A stretch of 64,000 nt of DNA from Batillaria attramentaria (Eukaryota > Mollusca > Gastropoda > Batillariidae), in NCBI GenBank assembly GCA_018292915.2, contig JACVVK020000084.1, positions 181,001 to 245,000 of the forward strand, given 5' to 3'. Of the stretch, positions 24,812-36,530 are shown one piece after another. Made by a program: the position numbers and the translations under genes. The notes below the pieces were generated by a model, which had not been told where the DNA came from, made no database searches, and saw only the letters and a list, made by a program, of their open reading frames with translations. How positions within the stretch are numbered: position 1 is the stretch's first letter; the number at the start of each line of letters is the position of its first letter.

Positions 24812-24944
24812 GTATCACCGCAATGAGACTGGAGGCAGACGTTGTGGGCTGACAGAATGCGTTGCAGCAAGAGCACGGTAAGAGACAGTGGTAGAATAGT
24901 GTCACATCTCAGTCTCGCGCTTGTCTGTCACTGGGTTTCATGAC

Positions 24945-25081
24945 ACCAGCACCGAGAAGCGCCCTGGAGCTCTCTCCTTCAAGTGCTCTGTGTAACGCCC
25001 TGCCGCCAAATTTGAAATCCAGCATCTCAGCCGAGTCTTTCAGGAGCCATCTGCAGACCCATCTATTCTCAAAGTTCTGAC
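24945..25081 (+). pseudogene. 5'-truncated LINE, C-terminal coding end
   Basis: The plus frame ending at the TGA 25079-25081 reads ALCNALPPNLKSSISAESFR and then SHLQTHLFSKF. It has the L-W-N-(S/A)-L-P box (here with Cys in place of Trp) and the terminal L-x-T-H-L-F motif of CR1/L2-like ORF2 proteins. The 3' part runs to an ATC repeat near 25336-25350 and was split by a SINE-A insertion at 25234-25319. Confidence 0.72.
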
Positions 25082-25233
25082 GCAGACTCCGCCCTGCTCC
25101 TCCCCCCTCCCCCTCCCCACCCCACCCCACCCCATTTTCCCCGTTTTACTTTATAACTTATCCTTCGCACCCCCCCCCCCCAACCCCCGCGTTACAGCAT
25201 GCTGTGCATGGCGGATTTTTAGCACACTATAAG

Positions 25234-25319
25234 GGTGGGTGGGTGTTTGGGGGTTTAACGTCCTTTTCCACCACATAGGGTGATATCAAAGACGGGGCAA
25301 CGATGAAAAAGCCAGCACA
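25234..25319 (-). mobile_element. SINE-A, 5'-truncated, nested in a LINE 3' end, 13-bp target duplication
   Basis: AGCACACTATAAG lies at 25221-25233 and again at 25320-25332. Between them is only the 3' half of SINE-A on the minus strand, from TGTGCTGGCTTTTTCATCG to CCCAAACACCCACCC. The tRNA head is lost. Confidence 0.92.
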
Positions 25320-25332
25320 AGCACACTATAAG

Positions 25333-25687
25333 ACATCATCATCATCAAAAAGGAAATATGTTGGATGGGGGTTGGGGGAGGGGGACACAACGTAAAATTA
25401 TCTGTGTTTGCCAAAGGGGGTAGACAAAAGGTCACCCGGACTGATGATGTGATATGTGTAGTTAATGCTTTCTAGTTTCCCTGTTTGGCGATACCTGGTG
25501 GAAAAGGACGTGACACTTCGATTTTCCGAGATTTTTTTTCCCCACCGGACTTTTTCGGGGTACAGCCTGAGTACAGCCCGGGCTGATGATTTGATCAGTC
25601 TAGTGAGTGTTTTCTGGTCTCCCTGATTGGCGATACGTGGTGGAAAAGGACGTGACCTCATGGTTATCGCATACGCAGCGGTTTTGT

Positions 25688-25718
<31 letters not shown>

Positions 25719-26583
25719 TTTGTTTTTGTTTGCCCCAAGGTTCGTGTGTGTGTGTGTGTGTTTTACGGTAACGCCGGGCGAAGAAAAGGGGGTACAATGA
25801 GATAAAATGGTCGTCGAAAAATTCAATTTTGTGGGGATTGTTTTTCCAGGAAAACTTGTTACAACAATCTCTTCACTGGATTTTTACAGCATCTTTCCAC
25901 TTTTTCGCCTCCTCAGATGCGTATCTGCATACTTCCTATTCATGGTGTGAATGAAAATGACTGGACATTTACGCCAGCCAGAGTTTGTACCAACAAATAA
26001 ATAACCAAAAATACTCCGCTGTCTCACTCGTCAACTGTCGCACTACCGCTAACATCCTGCCCTTCTCTTCCACCCCTAACTCACCCTTCCTCAACGCCCC
26101 CCCCCCCCCCATCCACCCCCTTCCCCAGCTTTTATCCACCCTTCCTTCTCGTTGAGGGTTTAACACACCCACGCATGGCTGTCAAATTAACATTACCGGG
26201 TAATTCTATCAGTGGCATGGTCATTAAACCCTCACTATGTACCCTTCTTTGCGTTTCATGCTGTCACTGGGATCCTCATTAGGCCACGATCGCCTCTGGT
26301 ATGACAGTTTATGATCGTTAACGCCACCATATCTTTTTCGTGTTCGAGGGGATTTTTTGAAAGCATTTTTTTTTCACTCTGGTATTCCGTTGCCGATATG
26401 GTGTTTTTGTCGTGAAATTATTGAAAGCTGACGTTAAATAAAAACTTTTGGGCGTTGGTTATGTCTTACATTCTAATGCACTTTCGTATCTGCTATGTAC
26501 GCAAAAGCAAATTAATGAACTATACAGAACATGTTGAAAAAACATATAAAATAGTGCTCTAGACATTGCCAAAGCATAGTTCT
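25333..26583. other. Unassigned, with a short internal duplication
   Basis: GTCACCCGGACTGATGATGTG and TTTCCCTG-like text near 25431-25510 recurs near 25576-25655 (GCCCGGGCTGATGATTTGAT to GATACGTGGTGGAAAAGGAC), an apparent diverged duplication of about 145-bp period. A GTT tract lies at 25684-25710 and a C run at 26097-26110. No gene was seen. Confidence 0.4.
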
Positions 26584-26641
26584 TGTTTGTTTGTTTGTTT
26601 GTTTGTTTGTTTGTTTGTTTGTTTGTTTGTTTGTTTGTTTG
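26584..26641. repeat. (GTTT)n microsatellite
   Basis: About 14 uninterrupted GTTT units. Confidence 0.95.
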
Positions 26642-27129
26642 TACACTTCGATCCCTTTGTTCAGGCTATTTGCACAGTTTCTTAAGTCGACAGTAGTGGA
26701 CAACACATTTTCGAAATAGGGTGTTAAAAAAAAAAAAAAAAACTAGCGTAATTTACGTGGTCCATAAAGCGTGATATGGAAATATTTTTGAGTTTGACAC
26801 CCTGATTAGCCCACGCCAAGCACTGGAATCGAAGCACGTCACTTTTTGTGAATGTTTTGAATTAGTGAGGCGAAAAAGAGGACGCATATTACCAGTCATG
26901 CCTTTGGCATGAATATTCATGAGCTAGATAGTTTATGTCTTCCGTCAAACTGTTAAACTCCCCTTTTATGGGCAACCATGGTTGTTCTAAAGGTCCTAGA
27001 CTGATGCCTTATGGGATCTCGGGGATATGACTCACTCTCAAACAACTTTTCTTCTTCTTTTTCTTCTCCTTCTTTTTGAAGCCAATGGGCTGATGCAGCA
27101 GTGTTGTTTCCAAGTCTTGGCAAGAGATC
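26642..27129. other. Unassigned sequence
   Basis: A poly-A run near 26726-26742 and a CTT-rich segment near 27050-27075 are the only visible structure. Confidence 0.3.
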
Positions 27130-27132
27130 TTA

Positions 27133-27511
27133 AGCGGCCCACACACGCTCAAACTTTTTCATTAATAGTATTGACGTCAAACTTTTTGACGCTTTTTTGA
27201 TCGTGTAGGGGCGGTATTGATGGCCTCAAAAGTATTGACGTCAATATATTGATGGATCTGTTTCAGTTGATATTTTTTTGCGCAAACCGTCAAACTATTG
27301 AGTGTGTGTGGGCACTCATCAATATTTTGCGTCAAATTCACTTTTGATTTTCAAAAGAGAAGAGATCTGGCGCCGTCTGTTGCTCCGTCCATTGCCGTTC
27401 ACAGACTGAATATTGCACAATAATATTGAGCGTGTATGGCAACCGTCAAAACTGTCAAAAAGTTTGACGTCAATACTATTGATGAAAAAGTTTGAGCGTG
27501 TGTGGGCCGCT
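27133..27511. mobile_element. 379-bp MITE with 58-bp terminal inverted repeats and TTA duplication
   Basis: The left repeat (27133-27190) starts AGCGGCCCACACACGCTCAA. The right repeat (27454-27511) is its reverse complement with one mismatch at position 31. TTA flanks both ends (27130-27132 and 27512-27514). The interior is non-coding with several TTGACGTCAA-like palindromes. A three-base TTA duplication and long terminal repeats fit the PIF/Harbinger type; that assignment is inference. Confidence 0.88.
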
Positions 27512-27514
27512 TTA

Positions 27515-27795
27515 AACTCTGCTAAACGTACGTGTGTTTTGGCTGCGTTGTATGTGCACGTGTACCTTGACTGAATCACAGGTAATGACTTTTGACGCAT
27601 GCTATTATTTACTCCTTGCATCTGGCAATACTACGGTCAGCATCTAGCACGTGAAGTTTTTCATACGCGACTAAATGGTAAATACTGAAATAGCAAAATG
27701 GAGGATGGACGGATATTTTGAGGTTTCAATTGTTCTGTCCACCACGCGGGTAATAATACTAATTAAATACCTATAATAATAATAATACCTATAAT
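27515..27795. other. Unassigned sequence
   Basis: No recognised element or exon. Confidence 0.3.
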
Positions 27796-27802
27796 TTTGA
27801 TG

Positions 27803-27835
<33 letters not shown>

Positions 27836-28170
27836 GGCGCTTTATCCCAAATATTTGGCTCAAAGCGCCGCGAGCTAAAACCCAATACGCACGCTCCTTG
27901 GAATCATGAATTCTCTCACACGCTGGACATGACACATTACAATCACGTGCTGCGAAGGGCCAGCTCAGCAATTGAAGTTTCCAAATTTTAGAATTGCATT
28001 TATTTGTAAAATTTTGTGGGCTGAACATTTTCAAAGCAGAGGGGGAGGAAGTCGGAGTACCCGGAGAGAACCCCCGACGGTCGGCCCGAATGAACGGTAC
28101 CACATTCGAGAAAGAAAATGTCTTCGCCCCGAATGGGACTCGAACCTGACATCTCGCACTGGTGACTTGG
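27796..28170 (-). mobile_element. SINE-B, near full length, head clipped
   Basis: (ATT)n tail at 27796-27835, then GGCGCTTTATCCCAAATATT and the full body up to the B-box region CGAATGGGACTCGAACCTGA on the plus strand. The sequence then departs from the family before the A box. Confidence 0.82.
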
Positions 28171-28231
28171 TGACATGGGCACTGGGAAAAGCCTGTGCAA
28201 TTGGGCTGCGTTGGGACGACATCTCCACCTT

Positions 28232-28421
28232 GCCAGGGGAGCCGGGGTGGGTTAATGGTAGAGCGTTGACTCTCAATACTCGGACCATGAGTTTGAATCC
28301 CGGCTGGGGCCAAATATTTGTGCTGGCCTTTTTCTCGTTGCCCCGTCTTTGGTATCACCCTTATGTGGTGGAAAAGGACGTTAAACTCCCAAACACCCAC
28401 CCCCACCCACCCTCCACCTTC
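28232..28421 (+). mobile_element. SINE-A, full length with 9-bp target duplication
   Basis: CTCCACCTT flanks it at 28223-28231 and 28422-28430. Head GGAGCCGGGGTGGGTTAATG, diverged B box CCATGAGTTTGAATCCCGGC, intact 3' part. Confidence 0.85.
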
Positions 28422-28430
28422 ACGACTCAT

Positions 28431-29471
28431 CCGCCTCAAATTGCAGACACCACCACCACCACTACCACCAACATCAACAACACATTAAAAAATAAAGGAT
28501 TCTTTTTGTGTTTTATTGTTTCCCCAAAAGGAATCTTTCAGAGTGTCTTTGAAATGCGGCACAGCATGAAGCCTGAGCGCAGTTTCTCGTTGAACATTCT
28601 CTTAACTACTATTTAGTAGTCTTAAAAACACGACAACTCAAGTTTCTGATTTTGTTTTTGTTTTTCCGGCTTTGTTTCGTTCTTCAGAAAGCAAACGTCA
28701 AAAGGAACTTGAGCTGTTTCTTGTGTTTAGAATATATCCAGTTCCCTACCACAGCGTGCGATCTCTGTTCTTTCTATCTGTATCAATAGTGCCTTCTGGC
28801 ATGGAACCTTCGATATGCCCAAGAAAAAGATATAACATGCAACGCAAAGACATTTTTTCCGCCCCTTTGTGCGCCAGCCCTGCTCGTGTTGCTCTGGAAA
28901 TAATATGATCTTAGGATAATGACAAGTAGAGAGAAAGAAAATACTGACAGGTGAGAGGATTTGCACAAATGTTTTCTTGAGTAATACTCTTTCATATTGA
29001 TGATACCCGTTTGAAAATAAGCTTCCGGATACGCATGACTGCACCGTTCATTGACCGTTCTGCATGGATTCCTTTCATCAGGAAGACATGCCCCTCGCCT
29101 ACCTGCGACAAGTTAGTGCAGCTGATTGGATCAGAGCGTAATTTCCGGGTACAGATATAATGATTTGTGTCCATTTCTCCAGCACGCTCGCCGGGTTCAC
29201 GTTTAATCTTTACTCTGTCACGAAGTCTGATACGTGTTTCCGCCACAGCGGAGATCGTCAGTTGCAGGCAGGGTGCCGGCAAGAGATGTTCCTCAGCATT
29301 TGCAATCTCTCTCTCTCTCTCTCTGTTTTTCTCGTTTTCTTCCTTATTTTGTTAGTTGGTTAATAGTAGTTTTTGACAACGGCAGGTATAAAAACTGACT
29401 ACTGGACGTCAGCTGTCTCTACCGTTGTAAAATACAGTTTCATTGATTCATTGATTCTCTCTGTCTCTCTC

Positions 29472-29513
<42 letters not shown>

Positions 29514-29582
29514 GGTACTTTGTGAAAGTATTTTTTGTTCGTTGTTTACCTACAATCCACTTTACATGGAGGTCGGTGGTCT
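28431..29582. other. Unassigned, with (CT)n tracts
   Basis: CT tracts at 29303-29323 and 29455-29510. No exon is supported among the short frames. Confidence 0.35.
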
Positions 29583-29792
29583 GGGGCGGTCGGTGGTCTA
29601 GTGGTTAAGCGACCTCGTCAATTCGGGGCGAAGAATATTTCTTTCTCGTACGTGGCACCGGTCATTCGGGCCGACCGTCGGGGGTTCTCCCCGGGTACTC
29701 CGGCTTCCTCACCCACTGCTTTGAAAACGGTCAGCCCACAAAATTTGAAACGAAATGCAATTCTAAATTTCGAAACTTAAATAGCTGAGCAG
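29583..29792 (+). mobile_element. SINE-B with B box deleted
   Basis: Head GGGCGGTCGGTGGTCTAGTG, then GGTTAAGCGACCTCGTCAAT running directly into TCGGGGCGAAGAATATTTC. The AGGTTCGAGTCCC B box is missing. The body continues to GCTGAGCAG and lacks the GGCGCTTTGAGC and (ATT)n end. Confidence 0.8.
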
Positions 29793-29828
29793 ACGACTTT
29801 GTCGTATCGACGTGTAATACAGGTATGG

Positions 29829-29829
<1 letters not shown>

Positions 29830-29868
<39 letters not shown>
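29830..29868. repeat. (CT)n microsatellite
   Basis: About 38 bp of CT, shortly followed by a C run near 29882-29895. Confidence 0.93.
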
Positions 29869-29871
<3 letters not shown>

Positions 29872-29895
29872 TGTCTTTCTTCCCCCCCCCCCCCC

Positions 29896-30637
29896 ATTCG
29901 TCTTTTTTACCCTTTAACGTAGAATAGCAGGACAGCTTGTAAGACAGGCAGCAATGCTCTATCCTGAATAAAAAAAAACGTTTCATCATCATCATCATCA
30001 GAATTTATTACGAACATTACGATTTTAAAATTAAATTCCGTTTAGTTCGTCGCACTGATGAACACGTCTACCACACAATCAGACGGTCTTTGCAGACTAT
30101 TTCGCGTGCCAATAATACCTGAGGGTGACTCAATACTTTATCACTGGGTTTGATAAGAAAACGACCGTGCAGCTAGCAGCGATCAGCCTGTCAGCTATTG
30201 GCATGATCCTGTTCAACAGGCGTGCAGGATCGTGATGGAAATGACTGTGCTGCAGGATATAGCCAATAAATTTATTTCCTGCTGAAGAGGTCGGTTTCGC
30301 GGATTTTCGCTGGTTGGACCTCGGTCTTACTGCAGTGCAGTGCTCTATTCTGATGATTTTGGAAGTGCCATTGACAAACATTTTCTACATTTTGGTCAGT
30401 TGTCCAGAGCAGACGTGGTCCTGGGCTGCCTCTTTCCCACACACACACACTCTCTGGCCAAATTTGCATTGAAGTTGTGAAGACTTTTAGAATTTGTCAG
30501 TTTGTACTGATGGGAGTGGAAGGTGATGTTGAAACAGACTGCATGTTGGGCATTTTCTGTTTTGTGGGTAGGTTTCGCATTTATAGACATATTAACTGGG
30601 GACTTCTCAACTTAGTCTATGAGCAAATCAAACACAC

Positions 30638-30681
<44 letters not shown>

Positions 30682-32704
30682 ACACACCACGCCAAACAGC
30701 AGATCTGGAGACAGGACAAATCGCCCCCCCCCCCAAAAAAAAAAAAACAAAAAAAAAAAAACAGCCAATATATAGCGAAATTGCCCCTCCGTGCGACCGC
30801 AAACGCAACTACCACTACTATTGTCGCGTACATTGTGGGTACCATTGTCGACGGCTGCCTCAGGCTTAGCAGCTTTCTGTCCTAATGGATTCTCCGCCGG
30901 AATATTGCAGACCTGATGCCTGTCCGGCATTCGTGATTCGTCACTTGTTTGTCCGTCCTGTTTACGACAGATTCGATTGAAGCTAACTGCTGGTGAAGAA
31001 AACAAAACAGGCTGTGGACTTTTTCTGTTTTTCCTTCGTTATTTTGAGCGTGGGTTAGTGTGCGTGATCGCCTTTGCACAATACACGTTTTTGCTTTGTG
31101 TTGATTAGGTAGCTCCGAAAATAAAACAAATCGCTCCGCAATGCATTGGAACACCACAAACAAGCTGTTTTCACAAAACTATGTTCGAATGTCACTTTTT
31201 ATACAAAGCAGAGGAGACATGATTACACATCTGAGCTTTCGATGAACCAGTTTTGTGCACACAGCTTGTTAAAATCAATGAATACAAGTCCGAAAATTCT
31301 GGAATTTCAAACCTTCAAACTTATTTTGATCTAACAAACTTTTGAAAAAAAAAAAAAAAAAAAAAAAAAACAGACACGGTTTTGTTTGTTTCTTTCTAGA
31401 CATAATTTCGGAAGGCATGACTGCGTGCTGTTCTCTCGTTTTGAAGAGCCCTCATTTAAAGGAATCCCGTCAACGATTGTCAGACTTTGTTTTGGAATAA
31501 TCAGCCAAGTGGTACCGAAGCTGTCCTAGACACTGCTATTACCATACCGCATTAACAGCTGTGCGTTTCGGTTTCTGGCTGCTGCCGGGATGAGGCTGTA
31601 ACTCATCCTATGTCCAATTGGGATGATGCTGAATACATCTTAACATCTTGAACTCCGTTGTGAGCCTAGAAATGTGGGACTGATCACCTTTAAGTTGTTT
31701 AAATGTCAGAGAGGAGACAGACCGGGTGTTGGTGATGAGGTTTTACACTGTCCTTTTTGTCGTCTTGTCTCTATTTGTCTGAGAGTTCACATCTGGAAGA
31801 AAAGAAGAAAAAAAAAGTTAATCCTGACCGAAAGGACAGAGGTGTATATCAGTGCCTTTATACTGGTTGTGCAGTTTAAAGCGCGAATTGCATGGCCTCA
31901 TATGGCTGTATAATGTGGACTGATTGCGAAATATTGTAGATTCTGTTGCTTTCTTTCTAAACAAGGATGATAGGCTGTCAGTTGTTGTGGTTGTTTTTGT
32001 TTAACTCTTAACCTTTAAACTTTCAAACTGACGGTAAGGTTCTACGGATTAGGAGAGAACGTTCAGCGGAGGCCGGGTTTTAGTTTAGATACCAGGAACT
32101 GGTAACTGCATTTTAGATTTGAACAAATTAAATATGAAAAGAGCCAATATGTAAAGGGAAACCGTTGAAGATTACGGCGGTTTTTTTCCACTCTTTTTTA
32201 TTTTCAGTATTTTTTTTAAAGAATAGTACAAAAAGCCAATGTCACAATACAAAGGCAAAAACAAAAAATCTCAAACAACAACAAAAACCAACGTTACAGT
32301 ACACAATGAAAACAAAACATCAGACAAAGGACATCAACGGAAAGGCCTTTGAGGCCGTGGCTACACTGACAGAAGGTTAATTGAACTAATCATGTAAGCT
32401 CTATGTACACACACGTGCGTGTGCACATAACCTATCACGGCATTTTCAGTGCTGGTTTGTTTGTTCGTTTTTCTTTTTTCAGCTCTGGTAATGTGTGTCC
32501 GTGAGAAATGCAACGCTAAACATTATCAAAGTTTAAATTCACACCCATAATAACAAGAAAATTGTCTTTTTCGTTTTATCTATGTAGCGTTGCTAAAAGG
32601 TAACGGATACTAAACTAGATCTGTCTGTGACAGTCTATCCGCTTTGAGTTTTTGAAAGTATTCCTTTAAAATTGCAGTTTCGTATTCTTTGATACTCCAG
32701 TCCA
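29896..32704. other. Long unassigned stretch
   Basis: Contains a CAT repeat near 29984-30000, a (CA)n tract at 30632-30680, a poly-C/poly-A junction at 30724-30765 and a 25-bp poly-A near 31346-31371. No coding exon was recognised. Confidence 0.35.
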
Positions 32705-32800
32705 TGACTTGTCAAGTCAAGTCAAGTCAACTAAAACTTGATTATCTGCGTGGCAGAAGTTTCTTGTCACCGCCATGCACAAAAGCACTGAAGAACAGAA
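32705..32800 (-). mobile_element. LINE-like 3' tail with (TTGAC)n end
   Basis: On the minus strand, GGCGGTGACAAGAAACTTCT leads to ATCAAGTTTTAG and TTGAC pentamers (32708-32730 on plus). The arrangement matches the other pentamer-tailed retroelement ends in the window. Confidence 0.45.
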
Positions 32801-32806
32801 AGACAA

Positions 32807-32979
32807 GGGTCGGTGGGTGGGTATTTGGGGGTTTAACGTCCTTTTCCACCACATACGGGTGATATCAAAGACGGGGCAACTATAAAAAAGCCAGCACAAA
32901 TATCTGGCCCCAGCCGGGATACGAACTCACGACCCGAGCATCAGAAGTCCAACGCTCTACCATTCGGCCACCCCGGCTC
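32807..32979 (-). mobile_element. SINE-A, full length
   Basis: From 32979 on the minus strand: GAGCCGGGGTGGCCGAATGG, GGTCGTGAGTTCGTATCCCG, the GGCCAGATATTTGTGCTGGC body and the CCCAAATACCCACCCACC end. Confidence 0.9.
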
Positions 32980-33146
32980 ATATTCTCGTATCCACCCCAA
33001 CCTCTCATATTCTGATGATAATACGTGAGTGGGATCATCTGAAATTTTCGAAGTTATTTTAAGCACACTCTGATCACCCTCTCCTGCAAGGAGGGTGTAA
33101 GTGGTGAACCAATCACTTTATAGTAAGTGTAGAACTTAGTAAAAGG

Positions 33147-33314
33147 GGTGGATGGGTGTTTGGGAGTTTAACGTCCTTCTCCACTGGGTATGGGTGATAT
33201 CAAAGACGGGGCAACGAGAAAAAGGCCAGCACTATGTCGCCCCAGCCGGGATTCGAACTCACGACCCGAGCATTGGGAGTCCAACGCTCCACCATTCGGC
33301 TATCCCGGATCTCC
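33147..33314 (-). mobile_element. SINE-A, full length with 16-bp imperfect target duplication
   Basis: AGAACTTAGTAAAAGG (33131-33146) and AGAACTTGGTAGAAGG (33315-33330) flank the copy with two mismatches. The internal GTGGTGGAAAAGG segment is altered to CCAGTGGAGAAGG. The two aged flanks suggest an older insertion. Confidence 0.88.
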
Positions 33315-33330
33315 AGAACTTGGTAGAAGG

Positions 33331-34268
33331 CTGAGTTTTCTGATATACTCTTGTATGAACCACTTCCAACGCTGGATGTCCCTTATATGAACCGTGTGTG
33401 CCACTTATTTCGAAAGCATCCTTTCTTTTTCGAAGACCCTCCCGTGAACCTGTCGATGAGTGGTTTAAGTAATTATTTCGGTCCACGAAAGCATGATTAC
33501 TGCAATCCACGTGAAATCCCCCGTAATTGCTCCAAACTCTAAACTTCTCCCGTCCCTGCTTTTCGTGGCGTGAGACGGTGTCAATGCGTGTCCTAGGCTC
33601 AATGTATTCTGCAAAAATGCGGTAATTGCGCGAAACGTAAGCCTTCCCGTTGAGATAATACAGCTTGATGGCACAGAACCCCTTCTGAAAAAGAAGCCAC
33701 AGAGGTAAAGGATCGGTGATTAGTGTGCAGATTTAACTCTGAGCGCATGATCTGCTTCGAGGCAGGACTGTTTCGTACAAATGTCGAGTTTTTGTTTTGT
33801 TTTGTTTTGTTTTGTTTCGTTGTTGCTTTTTTTAATTTTTTAATTAATCGTGTCCGAAATGTGTCTGAAAATTGTCGCGCTTCCACTGAAACATTTCCGT
33901 TGCCTGTTCTGGTAAATCTTACTCAGCAAATATCCCAGCTATCAAGTAATCACTGCATCCATGCTACAATGCTTCAATGACTCCATCACATCGCCAAAGA
34001 CAGCCGTTCAGAAAGAGAGAGACACGTAGGCCATCTAGATAATTCCGACCCAATCCAGCATCCACTTAAAAAAAAGCACAGAGGTACTCCACGATCACGA
34101 AAAAAATGATGCTCGTGCTGCTTAGAAATGTTTCTATTTTGGTTCCTTTGTTTATTTAGACTTTTTGTTATTCAGTTGCCGGGAAATTCGGGTTGCTTCC
34201 CTTAGGGGAGCTTGTCGCCATGGTACATGCAGTTCCCTGTATGCATGGTGTGTGAATGTCTTCCAATC
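33331..34268. other. Unassigned sequence
   Basis: Short frames only; (GTTTT)n near 33795-33818. Nothing supportable. Confidence 0.3.
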
Positions 34269-34275
34269 CCCCCTC

Positions 34276-34308
<33 letters not shown>

Positions 34309-34316
34309 ACCCCCCT
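34269..34316. repeat. Poly-C tract
   Basis: About 40 bp of near-uninterrupted C. True length is uncertain from sequencing. Confidence 0.9.
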
Positions 34317-34317
34317 T

Positions 34318-34735
34318 GTGCACCAGACAACTCAGATCCTCCGCTGACACCCGTATCCTACGCATTCCACAGGTTAAATCGAAAACACCAGGTCAACGAG
34401 CATTGCTCTACCACGGTCCAGTCATTTGGAACAGCCTGCCTGCCCATGTTCGCCATGCAGAGTCAACGGACTCTCAATTTTTATTTCCGGCTGTATTATA
34501 CAGACTAACTTCTCTATCATCACTGTTACCATCATTGTCATTTTGCGATGTCGTGTTAGGATGTATCATAGCTGTGTGTATGTAACGTGTATGTGACGTG
34601 TATTTCAGTGTATATAATGTGACGTATTTCATGTGTATGTATTGCCACTCCACTATTGTGAGGCGTCCAGAGCTCCAGCAGGAGGTTGGGCGCCAGACAA
34701 ATCCTCATTAATATTATTATTATTATTTTCCAACC
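34318..34735 (+). pseudogene. 5'-truncated LINE with C-terminal coding end and (ATT)n tail
   Basis: The plus frame to the stop at 34583-34585 contains DTRILRIPQVKSKTPGQRAL then LYHGPVIWNSLPAHVRHAES. The D-T-R, K-T-x-G-Q-R and W-N-S-L-P boxes occur in the usual order for the C-terminus of CR1/L2-like ORF2. A 3' untranslated region of about 130 bp ends in an ATT repeat (34713-34728). The upstream break coincides with the poly-C tract. No catalytic domain remains. Confidence 0.8.
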
Positions 34736-35776
34736 CGCGACTCCTTCCGTTTGACAAGCTTTAACAAGCACACTTGATATTGTGCGTGCCTGTGTACACG
34801 AAGGCGAGACAGGCGCCGCGAACGAGTCTGCATGCGATTTTGACTCGATTTGGAAAGGGAAAGGTCTAACCGTATTCCTGCCCACCAGTTATTCGATCCA
34901 GCCAGCTCATGATCCAAAGTCGAATATCTTAATCACAGCAGGGAAAAATACAGCAGGGGGAAAAAAACATGATAAAACATGATGAAGTGGTGGCCACCCC
35001 CGTAAAATCACTGGCATGCACCAAATTATTTCAGTCTGTTGAACATGACGTTGTTTTTTTCAACGAAGTTATTCAACGCCAGTATCCGACAAGAACACAC
35101 GCCGTTCTGCTCAGCGCATTCACAGATATCCCTCAAACTGAATCGTCTGAAGCAATTCCCGGAAATTGGTCGAAGGGAAACTAGCAGGAGCAAATCCAGA
35201 AAACTATTGACATTCAATAAACCCCGTCGGGGGTTTTTGCAGCCTACACAAACCAGGTAATTTTCTCCAAAGTGTGTGATCAATGCCAGTTGGTCTTAGA
35301 CTTGTGTGGATTTGCCAGAATCAGCAGCGCCGCACGTAACGACCGGTATAAATTGTCTTGATCGAAAAACAGCAACGCCACAATTGCTCCGTTTCCATCG
35401 CCATTATAAGGCGGGCGAGACGCTGTAAATTAGGCTGAGGCAGGTTTCGTCGTGTGCGGTATTGTATGAGAAATTGCGAGGTCTGGTCGTGTATTTGTGT
35501 TTCCTCAGCAAACGATTTTTATAAGGATTTGTAGGGATATTCTCAGGTCTTTGTAATTGTTTCTTTTTATGGTTGCGTTTAGATCTAAAAGAAAAATCGA
35601 ATTATGTTAAATTGTCTAGCAAACATCCAGGAAGGGGGTCTGCTTAGTAAAACAATTTTATCGTCATTTGGAAAGAGGGCCTAAGCACCATGATTGTATC
35701 AGCACTTAGACCCGTTTACCAATCTGACGATAGAATTGCTTTTGCTCGGTTTGCTTGGCTTGTTGTTGTTGTTGTT
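34736..35776. other. Unassigned sequence
   Basis: Overlapping frames on both strands, none with domain or splice support. Confidence 0.3.
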
Positions 35777-35789
35777 AAAAATACATCAA

Positions 35790-35957
35790 GGGGTGGGTGT
35801 TTGGGAGTTTAACGTCCTTTTCCACCACATAAGGGTGATATCAAAGACGGGGCATCGAGGAAAAAAAGGTCAGCACAAATATTTGGCCCCAGCCGGCGGG
35901 ATATAACTCGCGACATTGAGAGTCCAACGCTCTACCATTCGGCCACCCCGGCTCCCT
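35790..35957 (-). mobile_element. SINE-A, full length with about 13-bp target duplication
   Basis: AAAAATACATCAA precedes it (35777-35789) and AAAATACATCAA follows (35959-35970). From 35957 on the minus strand, the head GAGCCGGGGTGGCCGAATGG and the B-box region TGTCGCGAGTTATATCCCGC are seen; the B box has lost the usual TTCGA core. Confidence 0.88.
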
Positions 35958-35970
35958 CAAAATACATCAA

Positions 35971-36530
35971 AGATGAGACTTATACTAATAGATTTAATGA
36001 AATCGTTGAGGAAAGGAAATGTCGACTACTTCTCTGAGTCCAAAAGAAACTGATCAAAGGTAGCATATCGTTTGTCCGCAGCCATTCTGTTTAACTCCAG
36101 CGCATAAGTACAACAGACAGACAGCCGCGGTGTTGCGCAATAACATTAACGTGGGTGTTCGTATCAAGTGAAAGCGACCGAATCTGATTTAAGAAACACG
36201 ATGAAACTGTCGTGCTTCATCCGTCACAAGTTTGAAACTTCAGCTGCTCTGTTCAGAAAGTTTTTGGGTGGGTTTTTTTTTTCACTTTTTTTTCACTTTT
36301 TTTCACTTCTTTTTTTACACATCTCCTCTAACACGCACATTTCACTGTGCGGTTGAATAATGGAGAACATTTCTGTATTGGCCGTGGGGTGAGTGGGTGT
36401 TTGGGAGTTTAGCGTCCTTGTACTGGCCTTGGGACAAAAATCTCAAACGCAAGAAAAAGAAAGCCCCTGACGCATACGATCATGTTAGACGCAAAGAGGT
36501 CGTGTTAGAGGCAAACTGCTTGTAACCGCT
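35971..36530. other. Unassigned, with a SINE-A scrap
   Basis: A 36-bp scrap at 36384-36420 (GTGAGTGGGTGTTTGGGAGT, TTAGCGTCCTTG) matches only the extreme 3' end of SINE-A on the minus strand. Poly-T with CACTTT interruptions lies at 36275-36315. Confidence 0.45.
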
